Positions 14,734 through 23,068 of a stretch of DNA of 25,059 nucleotides are shown here, one piece after another (position 1 is the stretch's first letter; the number at the start of each line of letters is the position of its first letter). A program made the position numbers and the translations under genes. Origin of the DNA: CAYUST01 sp041908765 (GTDB lineage Bacteria > Patescibacteriota > Gracilibacteria > Absconditabacterales > Absconditicoccaceae). The stretch lies in the NCBI GenBank assembly GCA_041908765.1, contig JAYREU010000035.1, forward strand, positions 1 to 25,059, in the 5' to 3' direction. The notes under the pieces are model-generated. The model worked only from the letters and a program-made list of their open reading frames with translations. It searched no databases and was not told the DNA's origin.

Positions 14734-15411
14734 TTACTGCCTTCGCCGTCTAGGCTGAGGCTTGTTTCTGTAGTGCCCGGATGCGGGCAGGGTGAGTAGT
14801 GTGCTTGGCAAGAAGAGTGCCAGGAGTCCAAAGACGATACCGAGGCTGAAGAACAGCGTGCTCGGTTTGTGTGGTTGGTGGTCAAGAGAGTCAAGCTGAT
14901 GCTTTTCTATCAAGGAGATGAGCTTGCGTGGATAGTGTCTATCTGATGCGTAGCCCAACCTCTGGAGCCCTATTGCCCATGCTGAGTATTCCTTCCCATG
15001 AAGCGATGTATATCGCTTAGCTTGGAGTACTTTTGCATGGTCTTGCCAACTTTTTTTGGGAGTAGAGTATGTTTTATACCATCCTCCCTCACCACTTGTG
15101 CAACTTCTGGACCGCTCGTGTGCGTGATCTTTGAAGCATTTGATGCCAAAATGGTTCCCCTGTTGCGCCAGATCACTGGAACCGTCGCTACTTTCCAAAA
15201 TGGCTTGCGCCATTCTGATGGAGGCGGGGATACCGTCTTTTTGGGACAACCTCACGGCTGTAGCTTTCCACGTATTGATGAAGTCAGTACGTTGTTGGTT
15301 AGCCTGCCAGGTAGTCGGCAAATTGGCGATGGTCGAGGCGTTCTGTTTGTTACTAGACACGCCATACCAGAAGCTAGCGATTGCCAGTACACAAAAGAAG
15401 ATTCTCAACAT
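14734..15411 (-). CDS. GH73-type glucosaminidase (peptidoglycan hydrolase) with N- and C-terminal membrane segments
   Basis: 225 aa with no TGA codons. A hydrophobic N terminus (MLRIFFCVLAIASFWYGVSS) acts as signal or anchor. Residues about 45-165 match the GH73 glucosaminidase domain of FlgJ/Atl type: SQKDGIPASIRMAQAILESS with catalytic Glu73, then QQGNHFGIKC, a GGWYKTYSTPKKSWQDHAKVL block and GLQRLGYASDRHYPRKLISLI. A second hydrophobic segment (LFFSLGIVFGLLALFLPSTLLTL, about 188-210) and an arginine-rich end (KPQPRRRRQ) follow, an unusual C-terminal anchor with a positive tail. It would cut glycan strands during growth, or for an envelope apparatus such as the pilus system. Confidence 0.9.
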   Translation of the reverse strand: MLRIFFCVLAIASFWYGVSSNKQNASTIANLPTTWQANQQRTDFINTWKATAVRLSQKDGIPASIRMAQAILESSDGSSDLAQQGNHFGIKCFKDHAHERSRSCTSGEGGWYKTYSTPKKSWQDHAKVLQAKRYTSLHGKEYSAWAIGLQRLGYASDRHYPRKLISLIEKHQLDSLDHQPHKPSTLFFSLGIVFGLLALFLPSTLLTLPASGHYRNKPQPRRRRQ

Positions 15412-15490
15412 AGTGTTATTTTTTGGTGCTCTGGGAATATATACTTTTTATGCAAAAAGTCAATACAACTATGAGCGGTGAGGGAGCATT

Positions 15491-16618
15491 TTATTTAGCT
15501 ACTGTTTTGCGAGGTGTACGAGGAGGGGGCAGGGGCGAAGGAAGTGTGGGCGCAACTACCGTATGATAGAGCATTTGCGTAGGATAGGCAAGTTCGAGAC
15601 CATGTTTGTCGAGAGCAATGAGCAGTGCAGTGAGGATAATTTGGTTTTTATCAAGATAGACTTCGAGTTCATTGTTGAATATAGTGAAGAGGTACTCATA
15701 GGTGATGCCAGATGCATCCAGAGCGATGAGATGCATTCTTTCCAAAACCACATCATCGGTTGCATCGATGATATCGGCCATAAGTTTTTCTATCAGCAGG
15801 AGTTTCTCATGAGGAGTATTGTAGACGAGAGTAATTCTTCCTGCAATTGATCTATGCTTGATAGCTCCCATATTGTGAATTACATCACCCGTCAATTTTC
15901 TGTTCGCTATCACTACTTCTTCTCCTCTGATAGTTTTGATACGGGTTGTTTTGATTCCAACGGAGGTGACAGTTCCTTCGACGCCATCTACTTGAATATA
16001 GTCTCCGATTTGAAATGGACTATCGAGATAGATAGAGATAGATGAAAAAATATCTTCCAAAATATTCTGCAGCGCAAATGCTACGGCAATACCGACAACT
16101 CACAAACTCGTCAGCAATGGCGTGATAGCAATCCCTAAGTTAGAGAGAATCAACAGTGCTACGGTAAGCCATACAATCGTCCCCAAGAAAATATTGAGGA
16201 ACTGTTTGAGATTACGAGATTTGGTAGTTGGAAAAAGATGTGTAGCAAAAATATCGCTAATGATATGCGTGAAGGTGAGACCAACTTGACTGATGACTAA
16301 GATCAAAAAGACTGCGTGGAGTGTTTTATCGAGCCAACTCGGGAGCGTCAGCATGAGTGACCCCATATAGATACTCACCATAATATAGGTCATCAACGGT
16401 ATTTCTTTCACATTATCGAGCAAAATCCCTTCTCGTTCGGGAAGGTTTTCTTCGATGTGTTCAAACTTTTCTTTGATAGCTTTTCTGATAATCCAAATCA
16501 CGATCAATGAGCCGCACGTGACGAGCATCGCCAAAATATATTCGATAGGCGTATTGCCTGCAATTGTTCGAAAGAGTAAGTAAGTTGCAATAATGTCTCC
16601 CATAGGCGCTATAAACAA
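15491..16618 (-). CDS. MscS-family mechanosensitive channel
   Basis: 375 aa, one gene joined across TGA at 16100-16102. Hydrophobic segments lie at about 5-20, 25-48, 75-95, 100-125 and 140-165. The pore helix and following signature are clear: ITPLLTSL-G-VVGIAVAFALQNILEDIFSSI, then DSPFQIGDYIQVDGVEGTVTSVGIKTTRIKT and EEVVIANRKL, which form the beta domain, and an alpha/beta cytosolic end. The recoded glycine falls in the glycine/alanine-packed pore helix. The C terminus is proline/basic (SPLPPPRTPRKTVAK). The channel opens on membrane tension to release solutes. It lies 79 bp upstream of the glucosaminidase gene on the same strand, so the two may share transcription. Confidence 0.94.
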
Positions 16619-16702
16619 ATGAATGCCCTATAAGTATATGGGAGGAACCCAGAAAATGCAAAAATTACCATCATTTGCTAAGCAGGGTAAAGATAATTTG
16701 TA

Positions 16703-16730
16703 TTGACTTATTATAAAAGATATTTATAGT
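16703..16730 (+). promoter_or_regulatory. Promoter of the small membrane protein gene
   Basis: TTGACT (16703-16708), 16-bp spacer, TATAGT (16725-16730). The start codon lies 17 bp after the -10 element, so the leader would be only about 10 nt. Confidence 0.65.
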
Positions 16731-16747
16731 GACAAAAAATATACGAC

Positions 16748-17044
16748 ATGAAAAAATATTGGATAATTGTGGTGGTCTTCTTGATAATTGTGGTTGTCTT
16801 AGTTGTGAGAGACTATGCTTCTTCCAGGAAGCAGGTAAGAGCATATCTTGTCGAACAAGGATATGCACAAATAGTCTTGCACCAGAAGATCTTCACTATG
16901 GGTTGTGGTGAATGGTGGCAAGTACGCAAGGGAGATATAACCTATCAGTTCAATGCTACCAAAAGTGGTACATTAAGAACAGGAAAAGTTACCCGAAGAT
17001 GGAACTTTTTCAAAAGAAAAATAATCGTCTGTGAGGATGATTAG
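16748..17044 (+). CDS. Small membrane-anchored hypothetical protein
   Basis: 98 aa. A single N-terminal membrane segment (YWIIVVVFLIIVVVLVVRDYA) is followed by a basic domain of about 70 residues with an internal WW pair (GCGEWWQVRKGDITYQFNA) and two cysteines. I do not recognise a family. The gene stands between divergent MscS and convergent thyA, with its own good promoter and a strong terminator, so it is a monocistronic unit. The GC-poor N terminus and standard-looking structure support a real gene. There is no TGA codon. Confidence 0.75.
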   Translation: MKKYWIIVVVFLIIVVVLVVRDYASSRKQVRAYLVEQGYAQIVLHQKIFTMGCGEWWQVRKGDITYQFNATKSGTLRTGKVTRRWNFFKRKIIVCEDD

Positions 17045-17061
17045 ATTAGACAAAGATTTTC

Positions 17062-17092
17062 AAAAGGGCCCGGCTATTGCCGGGCCCTTTTT
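17062..17092. terminator. Strong bidirectional intrinsic terminator
   Basis: A 13-bp perfect stem, aaaagggcccggc-tatt-gccgggccctttt, with T run, serves the small membrane protein gene on the plus strand and thyA on the minus strand. Confidence 0.95.
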
Positions 17093-17108
17093 ACGATATC
17101 ATTATTCC

Positions 17109-18014
17109 CTACACTGCTACCGTCGCTCTAATTGCTGGCGCAGGAGCATAGTTGAGGAGTTCTATGTCAGTGCTTTTGAAAGCGAAGAGATCTTTTTGGT
17201 CGGGGTTGAGCTTCAGTGTCGGGAGAGCAGTGGGAGTTCTGCTCAATTGTTCACGTACTTGGTCGAAATGGTTGAGATAGATATGTACATCGCCAAAAGT
17301 GTGAACGAATTCGCCTACCTGCAAGTCACACACATGCGCAATCAGATGCGTGAGGAGTGCATACGAAGCAATATTGAACGGTACACCGAGGAAAACATCA
17401 GCAGATCTTTGGTATAATTGACAGCTCAGTTTACCATTGAGGACATAGAATTGAAAGAGTGAATGGCAAGGCGGCAGGCCCGCTTTCGCCATTTCTTCTA
17501 TCTCTGCTGGATTTCGAGCACTGATGATAAGTCTTCTACTATCTGGATTACGTTTGATCTCGGCAAGAAGCCAGGTGAGTTGATCAAACCCATTGAAATT
17601 TCTCCATTGCTTACCATAGACGGGTCATAGGTTACCTCGCTCAGCAGCGAATCACTCGTCTTGTTTGACTTGCTCGACAAACTCTTTCATTTTTTCTGTC
17701 CATTCGGGCGTGTATTTTGCGAATCTGTCGGTGAGGCTGTTGCTTTGAAGATATCTTTGGAAGGGTCGTTCGTTTCGGATTTTGACGTTGTTTTGTACAA
17801 GAGTTCTAATATTGGTGTCTCCAGAAATGAACCAGAGAAGTTCATGGACAATCGCCTCAAAATTCACTTTCTTGGTCGTCAACAGCGGGAATCCTGCATT
17901 GAGATCCATGCGCATTTGATAGCCAAAACAACTTCTGGTGCCGACACCTGTTCTATCCGATTTATCAGTTCCGTGATCGAGAATGTGTTGGAGGAGGTCG
18001 AGATATTGGCGCAT
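17109..18014 (-). CDS. thyA: Thymidylate synthase
   Basis: 301 aa under code 25. It converts dUMP and methylene-tetrahydrofolate to dTMP and dihydrofolate. Landmarks: MRQYLDLLQHILDHG, KSDRTGVGTRSCFGYQMRMDL, FPLLTTKKVNFEAIVHELLWFISGDTN, GNL-G-PVYGKQWRNF (the Gly is TGA 17625-17627), SRRLIISARNP, LPPCHSLFQFYVLNGKLSCQLYQRSADVFLGVPFNIASYALL with the catalytic Cys in PPCH, and HTFGDVHIYLNH. The length includes the medium-size insert (about 85-125) found in Lactobacillus-type enzymes. A further TGA Gly at 17652-17654 follows KQDE. Dihydrofolate made here is recycled by the folA product encoded about 4 kb away. Confidence 0.97.
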
Positions 18015-18054
18015 GGTATGGAGAAAGTGAATAAATGTATTGTTCGATAGCTAA

Positions 18055-18252
18055 CTAATCATCACACTCGTCTTGTGGTGCCGAAGACCTAAACCCTCAC
18101 AAGATTGTTGCAACCGCTTGGCTGTATCCAAGTAAATTTGCCTGCTTTTCTCTCAAGAGTGAATGACGAAGTGCAAGTGAATATTCATCAGTTGCTCCTT
18201 TGAGATCAGTCAACTGTTCATCAATTTCGGTAATACGGGTAGATTCTGACAT
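18055..18252 (-). CDS. Small helical hypothetical protein
   Basis: 65 aa, with one TGA Gly (TILGGF). It is mostly one long amphipathic helix (ITEIDEQLTDLKGATDEYSL, then RHSLLREKQANLLGYSQAVATIL) ending in a short polar tail with a single Cys. No family is recognised. It starts 37 bp downstream of the HD-like gene and ends 40 bp before thyA on the same strand, so it is probably co-transcribed with both. Confidence 0.6.
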
Positions 18253-18289
18253 GATAATAGGAATTCAATAGATAAAGACAAATATTTTT

Positions 18290-19381
18290 TTATGCACTTA
18301 TGCCATAGACAGACTTGAGTTTTTCTCGGGTTTGATTGAGGGAGAGGAGTTGTTCACTGTTTTTGAAAGGAGAACCAGGAAGTCTGGCAAGCTCTTCGAT
18401 GTGTTCTATACCATACTTGATAATCTGATTTATTTTAGCCGCATTTTCGTTGAAAAAAACTTTGGCGAGGGGAATATCTTGCAACGGTAGGGTCGAGCGT
18501 TGTTCACTTATTTTATCATCATGCAAAAGTGTAACGGTATGTGTACGGTCGAGGAAGCGAGGGAAGTAGTTGTTGAAAATACTGAGCGCAAAGCCTGCAT
18601 CGTGCGCATAAAAATGACGATGATCGAAGACATTCAGGGCATCACGGAAGTAGTTAATAATTTCACCTGGTTTAAAAACAGTGTCGTTGCCTTCGAAACG
18701 TGTAAACAATCACTGAATGAATGTTTTTTCGGCAGGGGTATATTCTACATTTGCATAATCGAGAATCAATCAAATTGCGTGAGCGTCTTCTTCGATATGT
18801 CCTTCGTGTTTATCTGGGGCGAAGTGGTCTCCATTGTTCATTTCAGGAAGATCATGAATACGATGAAAAACTGCGAGTAATTCTTTTTGTGTACGTGTAA
18901 TAATATTAGCATCTGCCAACGAGGTGAGATACTTTTGCTCATACCATGGGTGTTGATGCAGTAAGTGGCTATACACATTACCGTTGTAGGGGACCTCTCT
19001 GTAGAGCGTATTGTTGTATACGATCTCCCAAAGCGGATGATTGCCCCATGCGAGGTCGCGTGTCAATCTAATACGCAATGTCTTCACTCAAGTGCCTTGT
19101 TCAAAAATGTTAATTGATCGCTCTTTGTTCCCTACTGCTTTGATGCCATACTGAAGTTCATTTTCGGGCATTTTCAGTCTCGTCCAGGTATGTATATCTT
19201 CTAATTTTTGGAAAAGTGCTTTGCAATGTTCTTGAATTTCCAGAGGAATGACCTGGCCTTTGAAAAGATAACGCACTACTGCACGAAGTTCAGTTGCGTA
19301 ATCTTCGATGAGCAATTTATTTTTGCTGTCTAGTTGGCGTAGATCAATGTCAGGTGTTTGTGCGAGGTTGAGGCGAGTCAT
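18290..19381 (-). CDS. HD-domain-like protein (putative nucleotide phosphohydrolase)
   Basis: 363 aa, joined across three TGA glycines (residue 98 and two more near 205 and 225). Residues about 135-250 show an HD-like layout: VYSHLLH (His139/His142), then FHRIHDLPEMNNGD with His176-Asp177, Glu180 and Asp185, which resembles the 'HD..E...GD' centre of YfbR-type 5'-deoxynucleotidases, then a later NYFRDALNVFD. The N-terminal about 95 residues are helical and unassigned. If the reading is right, a metal-dependent phosphohydrolase acting on nucleotides would suit its position upstream of thyA. The rest is too divergent for certainty. An AT-rich repeat copy lies at the start codon. Confidence 0.6.
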
Positions 19382-19390
19382 GAGAGAAGT

Positions 19391-19416
19391 AAGAGATAAG
19401 AAATAAGATTTAAGAA
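19391..19416. repeat. Dispersed AT-rich repeat, copy at the HD-like gene start
   Basis: aagagataag-aaataagatt-taagaa, between the protease stop codon and the HD-like start codon; the TAA of the protease gene lies within it. Confidence 0.55.
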
Positions 19417-20252
19417 ACGAGGGTGTGGGACTTGAAGAGTTGGCGCATGCGTTGTTGTATCAATCGAGCTGGTAGGACACTAGCATTTCGTTGAAATGCT
19501 TTTCTATCAAATCAGTATACTGGGGAGTGTTCTTTCACGCCTCCTGTTATCATGCCATAAAGAGTATGCTGTGCGAAGACAGGAGAGCCAGACATTCCTT
19601 CGATAGAATTTTCTGACGGAAGCGGATGAAAGTCTGCACAGATATATGGTGCCAAATCTTCTACTGGCATGAGCGAACGAGTAAAGCTACGACTTCTTTC
19701 AGTATAGTATTCTCAGCCATATATTTCAACGTTACTCACACTTCAGCTCCTGAGACTCATTTCTCCATCGACATTCTTGAGCCCAAATGCGAGGGTTGCT
19801 TTGTGGTGATTGTCTTTGGTATTGATAGGAACAAATCCTTGCATCTTCCATCCACGAGGCTTGTTCGTGAGGAGAAAGGCAAGGTCTTCGGCGGGTATTT
19901 TGCTAGGGAAAATATCCTGGACTTTGAGTTCAAGCTGATCAGCAAAGAAATGACCGTTGAGGATGCTTTTGAGACGAGATTGTGTATTGCGGGTAGTGAG
20001 TGTTAGTGATGATTTATTCTCTATGTTATGTTGGCAGGTGGCTACTATGAGCGACTCCTTGGTTTCACCGATCACAAATCCCATACTGTATCCTGTATAT
20101 GATGTATTGGAGGATTGCATGAGCACTATTTCATTCATACGAAGCACGAGCGTCAAATGCTCTTGGCAACTACGCAAAAAAGTTTCGTTCCATGAGGCTT
20201 TGTGCTGTGGTGATAATGTGGCAAGTATCGACTTGGGCTTATAAAACTGCAT
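19410..20252 (-). CDS. Trypsin-like serine protease, no evident signal peptide
   Basis: 280 aa under code 25 (TGA glycines at about 170, 180 and 245). A chymotrypsin-fold triad is readable: His75 in LIVATCQHNIE, Asp123 in PAEDLAFLL, and Ser221 in IEGMSGSPVF, which is the G-x-S-G-SP active-site motif; GMITGGV and later strands complete the second barrel. No PDZ domain and no signal peptide or membrane segment are seen; the N terminus is MQFYKPKSILATLSPQHK. It may therefore act in the cytoplasm, or be exported by a route not visible here. It is followed by the HD-like gene 28 bp later on the same strand. Confidence 0.8.
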
Positions 20253-20362
20253 CGTGAATATACTTTATATTAAGAACTTGTCTATACTATTATATCATAA
20301 AAATGCAATAAAATACATATTATTAATATAATATGTAATATGTCTATATATTGCTTATGTCT
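20253..20362. promoter_or_regulatory. AT-rich intergenic region with palindrome
   Basis: Upstream of the protease gene, contains catattat-taat-ataatatg (20316-20323 and 20328-20335), a perfect 8-bp inverted repeat in a very AT-rich stretch. Candidate promoter/operator; no terminator of the upstream Nudix-like gene is obvious. Confidence 0.4.
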
Positions 20363-21409
20363 CTATGCTCTTAGCGCTCTTTGGTCTTGCTCCTGTGTAT
20401 ACTCATTGAGTTGTTGTTTATCAATAGCGCCTAGCTCGATCAGAAGCTCTAATGCATAGTTAGCTATGTAATTGGCGAGGGTCGTGGAGAGTTTTTTTTG
20501 CATGAGGCCTTCTGCTCACATTCGAGGAATACTTGCAAATTTTTGCATGAGACAATCACGCTGGAGAGCAATCACTTGGTGCTGAGGAGTATTGTGCATC
20601 AGTTTGGTGTGTTGCATCGCTTCGGATGGTGAGGGTTTTCTATCCCATTTTTTCTCACTGAGGGCACCTACGAAATATTGACGATCTTTGTGATAGGGAT
20701 TTCCGTGCGTCGTCTTTTTTTCTTCTATCATGTGAAGATAGGGTTCACTTCGGATAACCTCACAACCTGTTTCTTCTGCGGCCTCTCTTTGCATACTGGT
20801 CTGGTGATTTTCCCGCGTAAAGTCGAGAATATCTTGGGGAGTGATATGAGATTTCTTGGGCAGAGTGATATGTTTTTTGTCTTTGATAAACACGTTTTCA
20901 TCCCAAATACTTAGGACTTTGTTGATTTCACGTTGAACACTAAGTTTATCTAGATTCCATCGCTTCGCTAGTACCTCTGGATCACAGTCATGGAGATACC
21001 CTACGAGCGTTTCAAGATCTTTGGCTTTACTAACTTCTTTTGGTATTCACTTTGGTAGTTTCTTGTCTACCAAACTATCTGCAAGGAGCAGAACGGTCGC
21101 TGTTTCACTACCTTTTCAACCAATAGCTTTGGGAGATTGATAAGGCTCCGAATGGGTGAAAACTATATTCCCTTTTTGATTGAAGGGGATAATATATCCA
21201 GAGGTGATCGATAAAAGATGAGGCACATCAAAAGGTGTCCCCTGTTTGAGAGGTTTGATCAGTTGTTTTTTGATAAAGGCTTTGAGATCATTCACACTTC
21301 CACACGGGAAAAATTTCTGACAACTGAGTAGGTCGTCATACGTTATCTTTTCTCCTATCGGTACACGGATAGGAGGAAGTGAAATTTGTGGTATGTTGAG
21401 TGAAGTCAT
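20363..21409 (-). CDS. Nudix-like protein with long N-terminal extension
   Basis: 348 aa joined across several TGA glycines (in KAIGGKGSET, KLPKGIPKE and PRMGAEG). Residues about 165-290 look like a divergent Nudix domain: the box end is intact (Glu200, then Arg208-Glu209, Glu212-Glu213, Gly215: QREAAEETGC), but the first box glycine is replaced by Ile194 in DILDFTRE. A YFVGAL strand follows. The N-terminal half (LPPIRVPIGEKITYDDLLSC, then SITSGYIIPFNQKGNIVF and SETATVLLLADSLV) has two helical helix-turn-helix-like parts, including DPEVLAKRWNLDKLSVQREINKVLSIW. I cannot assign a substrate. It may be a regulator with a Nudix-type ligand domain (compare NrtR) or a catalytic enzyme. Confidence 0.7.
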
Positions 21410-21453
21410 GGTCGCAAAATACTCATTTCACCTGCCATTGCAAGACGGATGCT

Positions 21454-22032
21454 TTATGACAACATGATATCACCAAGTACTGTATTTTCAAGATTGTCTT
21501 GGAAGAACATATTATTGGTGTAGGTGATGACTTTATCTTGGTAGAGTGAGTGAATAGAGTGTTGGAAAATTGCATTAATATGTTCGTTGTTGTAGATATC
21601 GAATCTACTATCCTTTTTGATAGGTGTAGTGAAGAATACTACGTGATCGTATACCTCTTTGCTTTGCGCCAAGAGGTTGGTAGATCCGTGTGTGTAGTCT
21701 ATTACCTCGAGATCACCATGTACAAGATTCCAGTACGAATAAATAAAGCAATCCAGCGTTGTTCTATCGATAAATGCATAATCATACCTTTGTTTTTCTT
21801 TTGCATCTTGTAGTTCTTGGATTCTTTTGGTCTCACATTGAAAGACATAACGTTCGAAATCATGCATATCATCTATGCCTCATCCACCGTGCGCTTCGAT
21901 GTATTCACGAGCTGATTCATGGAAGAGTTGAATGCGGAGCTCGGGATTACGCGCCAACAAAAAATCCCTCAAAAAATGAATCGCGGTAGTTTTACCGGTA
22001 TTAGAATTGCCCGAAAAAGCAATTATTTTCAT
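21454..22032 (-). CDS. AAA_28/NadR-like P-loop NTPase
   Basis: 192 aa. Walker A is GNSNTGKT (8-15) in MKIIAFSGNSNTGKTTAIHF. HESAREYI matches the 'E.aReyi' that follows in AAA_28/NadR-type kinases, and FIDRTTLDCFIYSYWNL matches their 'i.DrT..Dt..Y' strand-helix, while FFTTPIKKDSRFD would be the phosphate-binding strand and lid. The Gly pair in AHGGGGIDD includes a TGA. Start ATG 22032 has AGGA six bases upstream; an upstream TTG at 22062 lies inside the folA 3' end. NadR-type kinases act on nicotinamide riboside, but relatives vary, so the substrate is open. It follows folA by about 22 bp. Confidence 0.8.
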
Positions 22033-22054
22033 AGCATCCTGTACACATAAAAAT

Positions 22055-22531
22055 TTACTCAACCCACTTTTTTCTGTATACTACGAAGTCGTGATCATCA
22101 TGAGGAATTCTTTCTACTTCATCAAAATGCTCTTCAAAAGCGGGGAAAAACGTGTCTCCGGGATAGGTTTTTTTGATCTCTGTCACATAGAGTCGCTGGG
22201 TTTGTTCGAGGAAATAATTGTAGAGTGTGGCGCCGCCAATCACAAATGCTTTGTCATGTTCATCGAGTTCATCTTCGAGCATTGCAATTGCATCCTCCGG
22301 ATCTTTGAAACATTCAACCTCAGGAAAGTTCTCGGTACGGGTAATGACAATATTTCTCCTATGGGGGAGTGGCTTGCCAATTGATTCGTAGGTCGCTCTG
22401 CCCATGATGATAGCACTGCCTACGGTAAGTTCCTTGAATCTTTTGAGATCATCAGGATAATGCCAAGGCAACTTGTTTTCTTTGCCAATCACATAGTTGC
22501 TCGAGAATGCCACAATCATACAGAGAATCAT
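22055..22531 (-). CDS. folA: Dihydrofolate reductase
   Basis: 158 aa, normal for DHFR, no TGA codons. Landmarks: IVAFSSNYVIGKENKLPWHYPDDLKRFKELT with the catalytic Asp in the PWHYPDDL segment, IIMGRATYESIGKPLPHRRNIVITR for the NADPH site, AFVIGGATLYNYFLEQTQRLYVTEI and the final HDFVVYRKK. It regenerates tetrahydrofolate after ThyA. ATG 22531 gives the best match to the family N terminus; a second ATG at 22519 is possible. The upstream leader is pyrimidine-rich and begins inside a dispersed repeat. Confidence 0.96.
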   Translation of the reverse strand: MILCMIVAFSSNYVIGKENKLPWHYPDDLKRFKELTVGSAIIMGRATYESIGKPLPHRRNIVITRTENFPEVECFKDPEDAIAMLEDELDEHDKAFVIGGATLYNYFLEQTQRLYVTEIKKTYPGDTFFPAFEEHFDEVERIPHDDHDFVVYRKKWVE

Positions 22532-22544
22532 GGGGGAAAGAGTT

Positions 22545-22598
22545 AAGAAATAAGAATTTAGATTTAAGATTTAAGAATTTAGACTCCAGACTCCAGAA
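22545..22598. repeat. Dispersed two-part repeat upstream of folA
   Basis: aagaaataagaattta (22545-22560), two tandem gatttaa-type units, then agactccagactccagaa (22581-22598). It ends two bases before the stop codon of the four-helix-bundle gene and matches the copy at 12625-12657. Confidence 0.8.
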
Positions 22599-22599
22599 C

Positions 22600-22965
22600 T
22601 TACTTGCTGAGTGATGATAACAATCAACCTATAAGCCTCTGAATTTCTTGATTTATTTCAAGTTGTTTTTGGAGTATTTTCAAGTTTATGTAATTGAGTC
22701 TGCTGGCTATTTCAAGAAACACTGAAACCTCAATAAGTGATCAAAGAGCAGTCTCTAAGTATTGTTTAAAATGTATATTGGATGATTTTGTATTTCACTC
22801 AGCGATATTTGCAGGTACTGATATCGCAGCCCTCCTAATCTGGGAAGTGAGTGAAAAAAGTTCTTCCTTTGGGAAATTTTTACTCACATTATATACTTCT
22901 TGTACCATATCCATTGATTTTTGTCGAAGTATGAGATCTTTGTGACTTCATCTATTTTTGCTCAT
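22600..22965 (-). CDS. Four-helix-bundle protein (23S rRNA intervening-sequence protein family)
   Basis: 121 aa under code 25; at least four TGA glycines split it in the standard code, so it is easy to miss. The family pattern is complete: HKDLILRQKSMDMVQEVYNV (helix 1), FPKEELFSLTSQIRRAAISVPANIAEGN with the hallmark 'siP.NIAEG', KHFKQYLETALGSLIE-like helix 3 (FKQYLETALGSLIEVSVFL), and a final helix with IQRLIGGLLSSL. The function of these proteins is unknown; they were first seen encoded within rRNA intervening sequences and are widespread as stand-alone genes. The gene is flanked by agactccaga-type sequences in inverted orientation (22581-22598 and 23036-23067), suggesting movement as a unit. 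Confidence 0.88.
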
Positions 22966-23035
22966 CAATAAGAGAAAAATAAAGCACACTCATGCAAGCA
23001 ATATAATCTTATATCCTCATCAAGCAACTCTTTTT

Positions 23036-23067
23036 TTCTGGATTCTGGACTCTAGTTTCTGGAGTCT
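23036..23067. repeat. Inverted relative of the agactccaga repeat
   Basis: ttctggattctggactctag then tttctggagtct; its reverse complement resembles agactccagactccagaa at 22581-22598. It lies upstream of the four-helix-bundle gene and abuts the queA stop codon. Confidence 0.6.
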
Positions 23068-23068
23068 A

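Noticed and set aside
14424..14799. Plus-strand open frames downstream of the RelE-like toxin
   Set aside because: They are shadows of the minus-strand RelB-like gene and of an AT-rich region and terminator; no domain or start signal supports them.
16729..16911. Alternative plus-strand frame overlapping the small membrane protein
   Set aside because: The 16748 frame has a good promoter at the right distance, a membrane segment and a terminator after it; the other frame has none.
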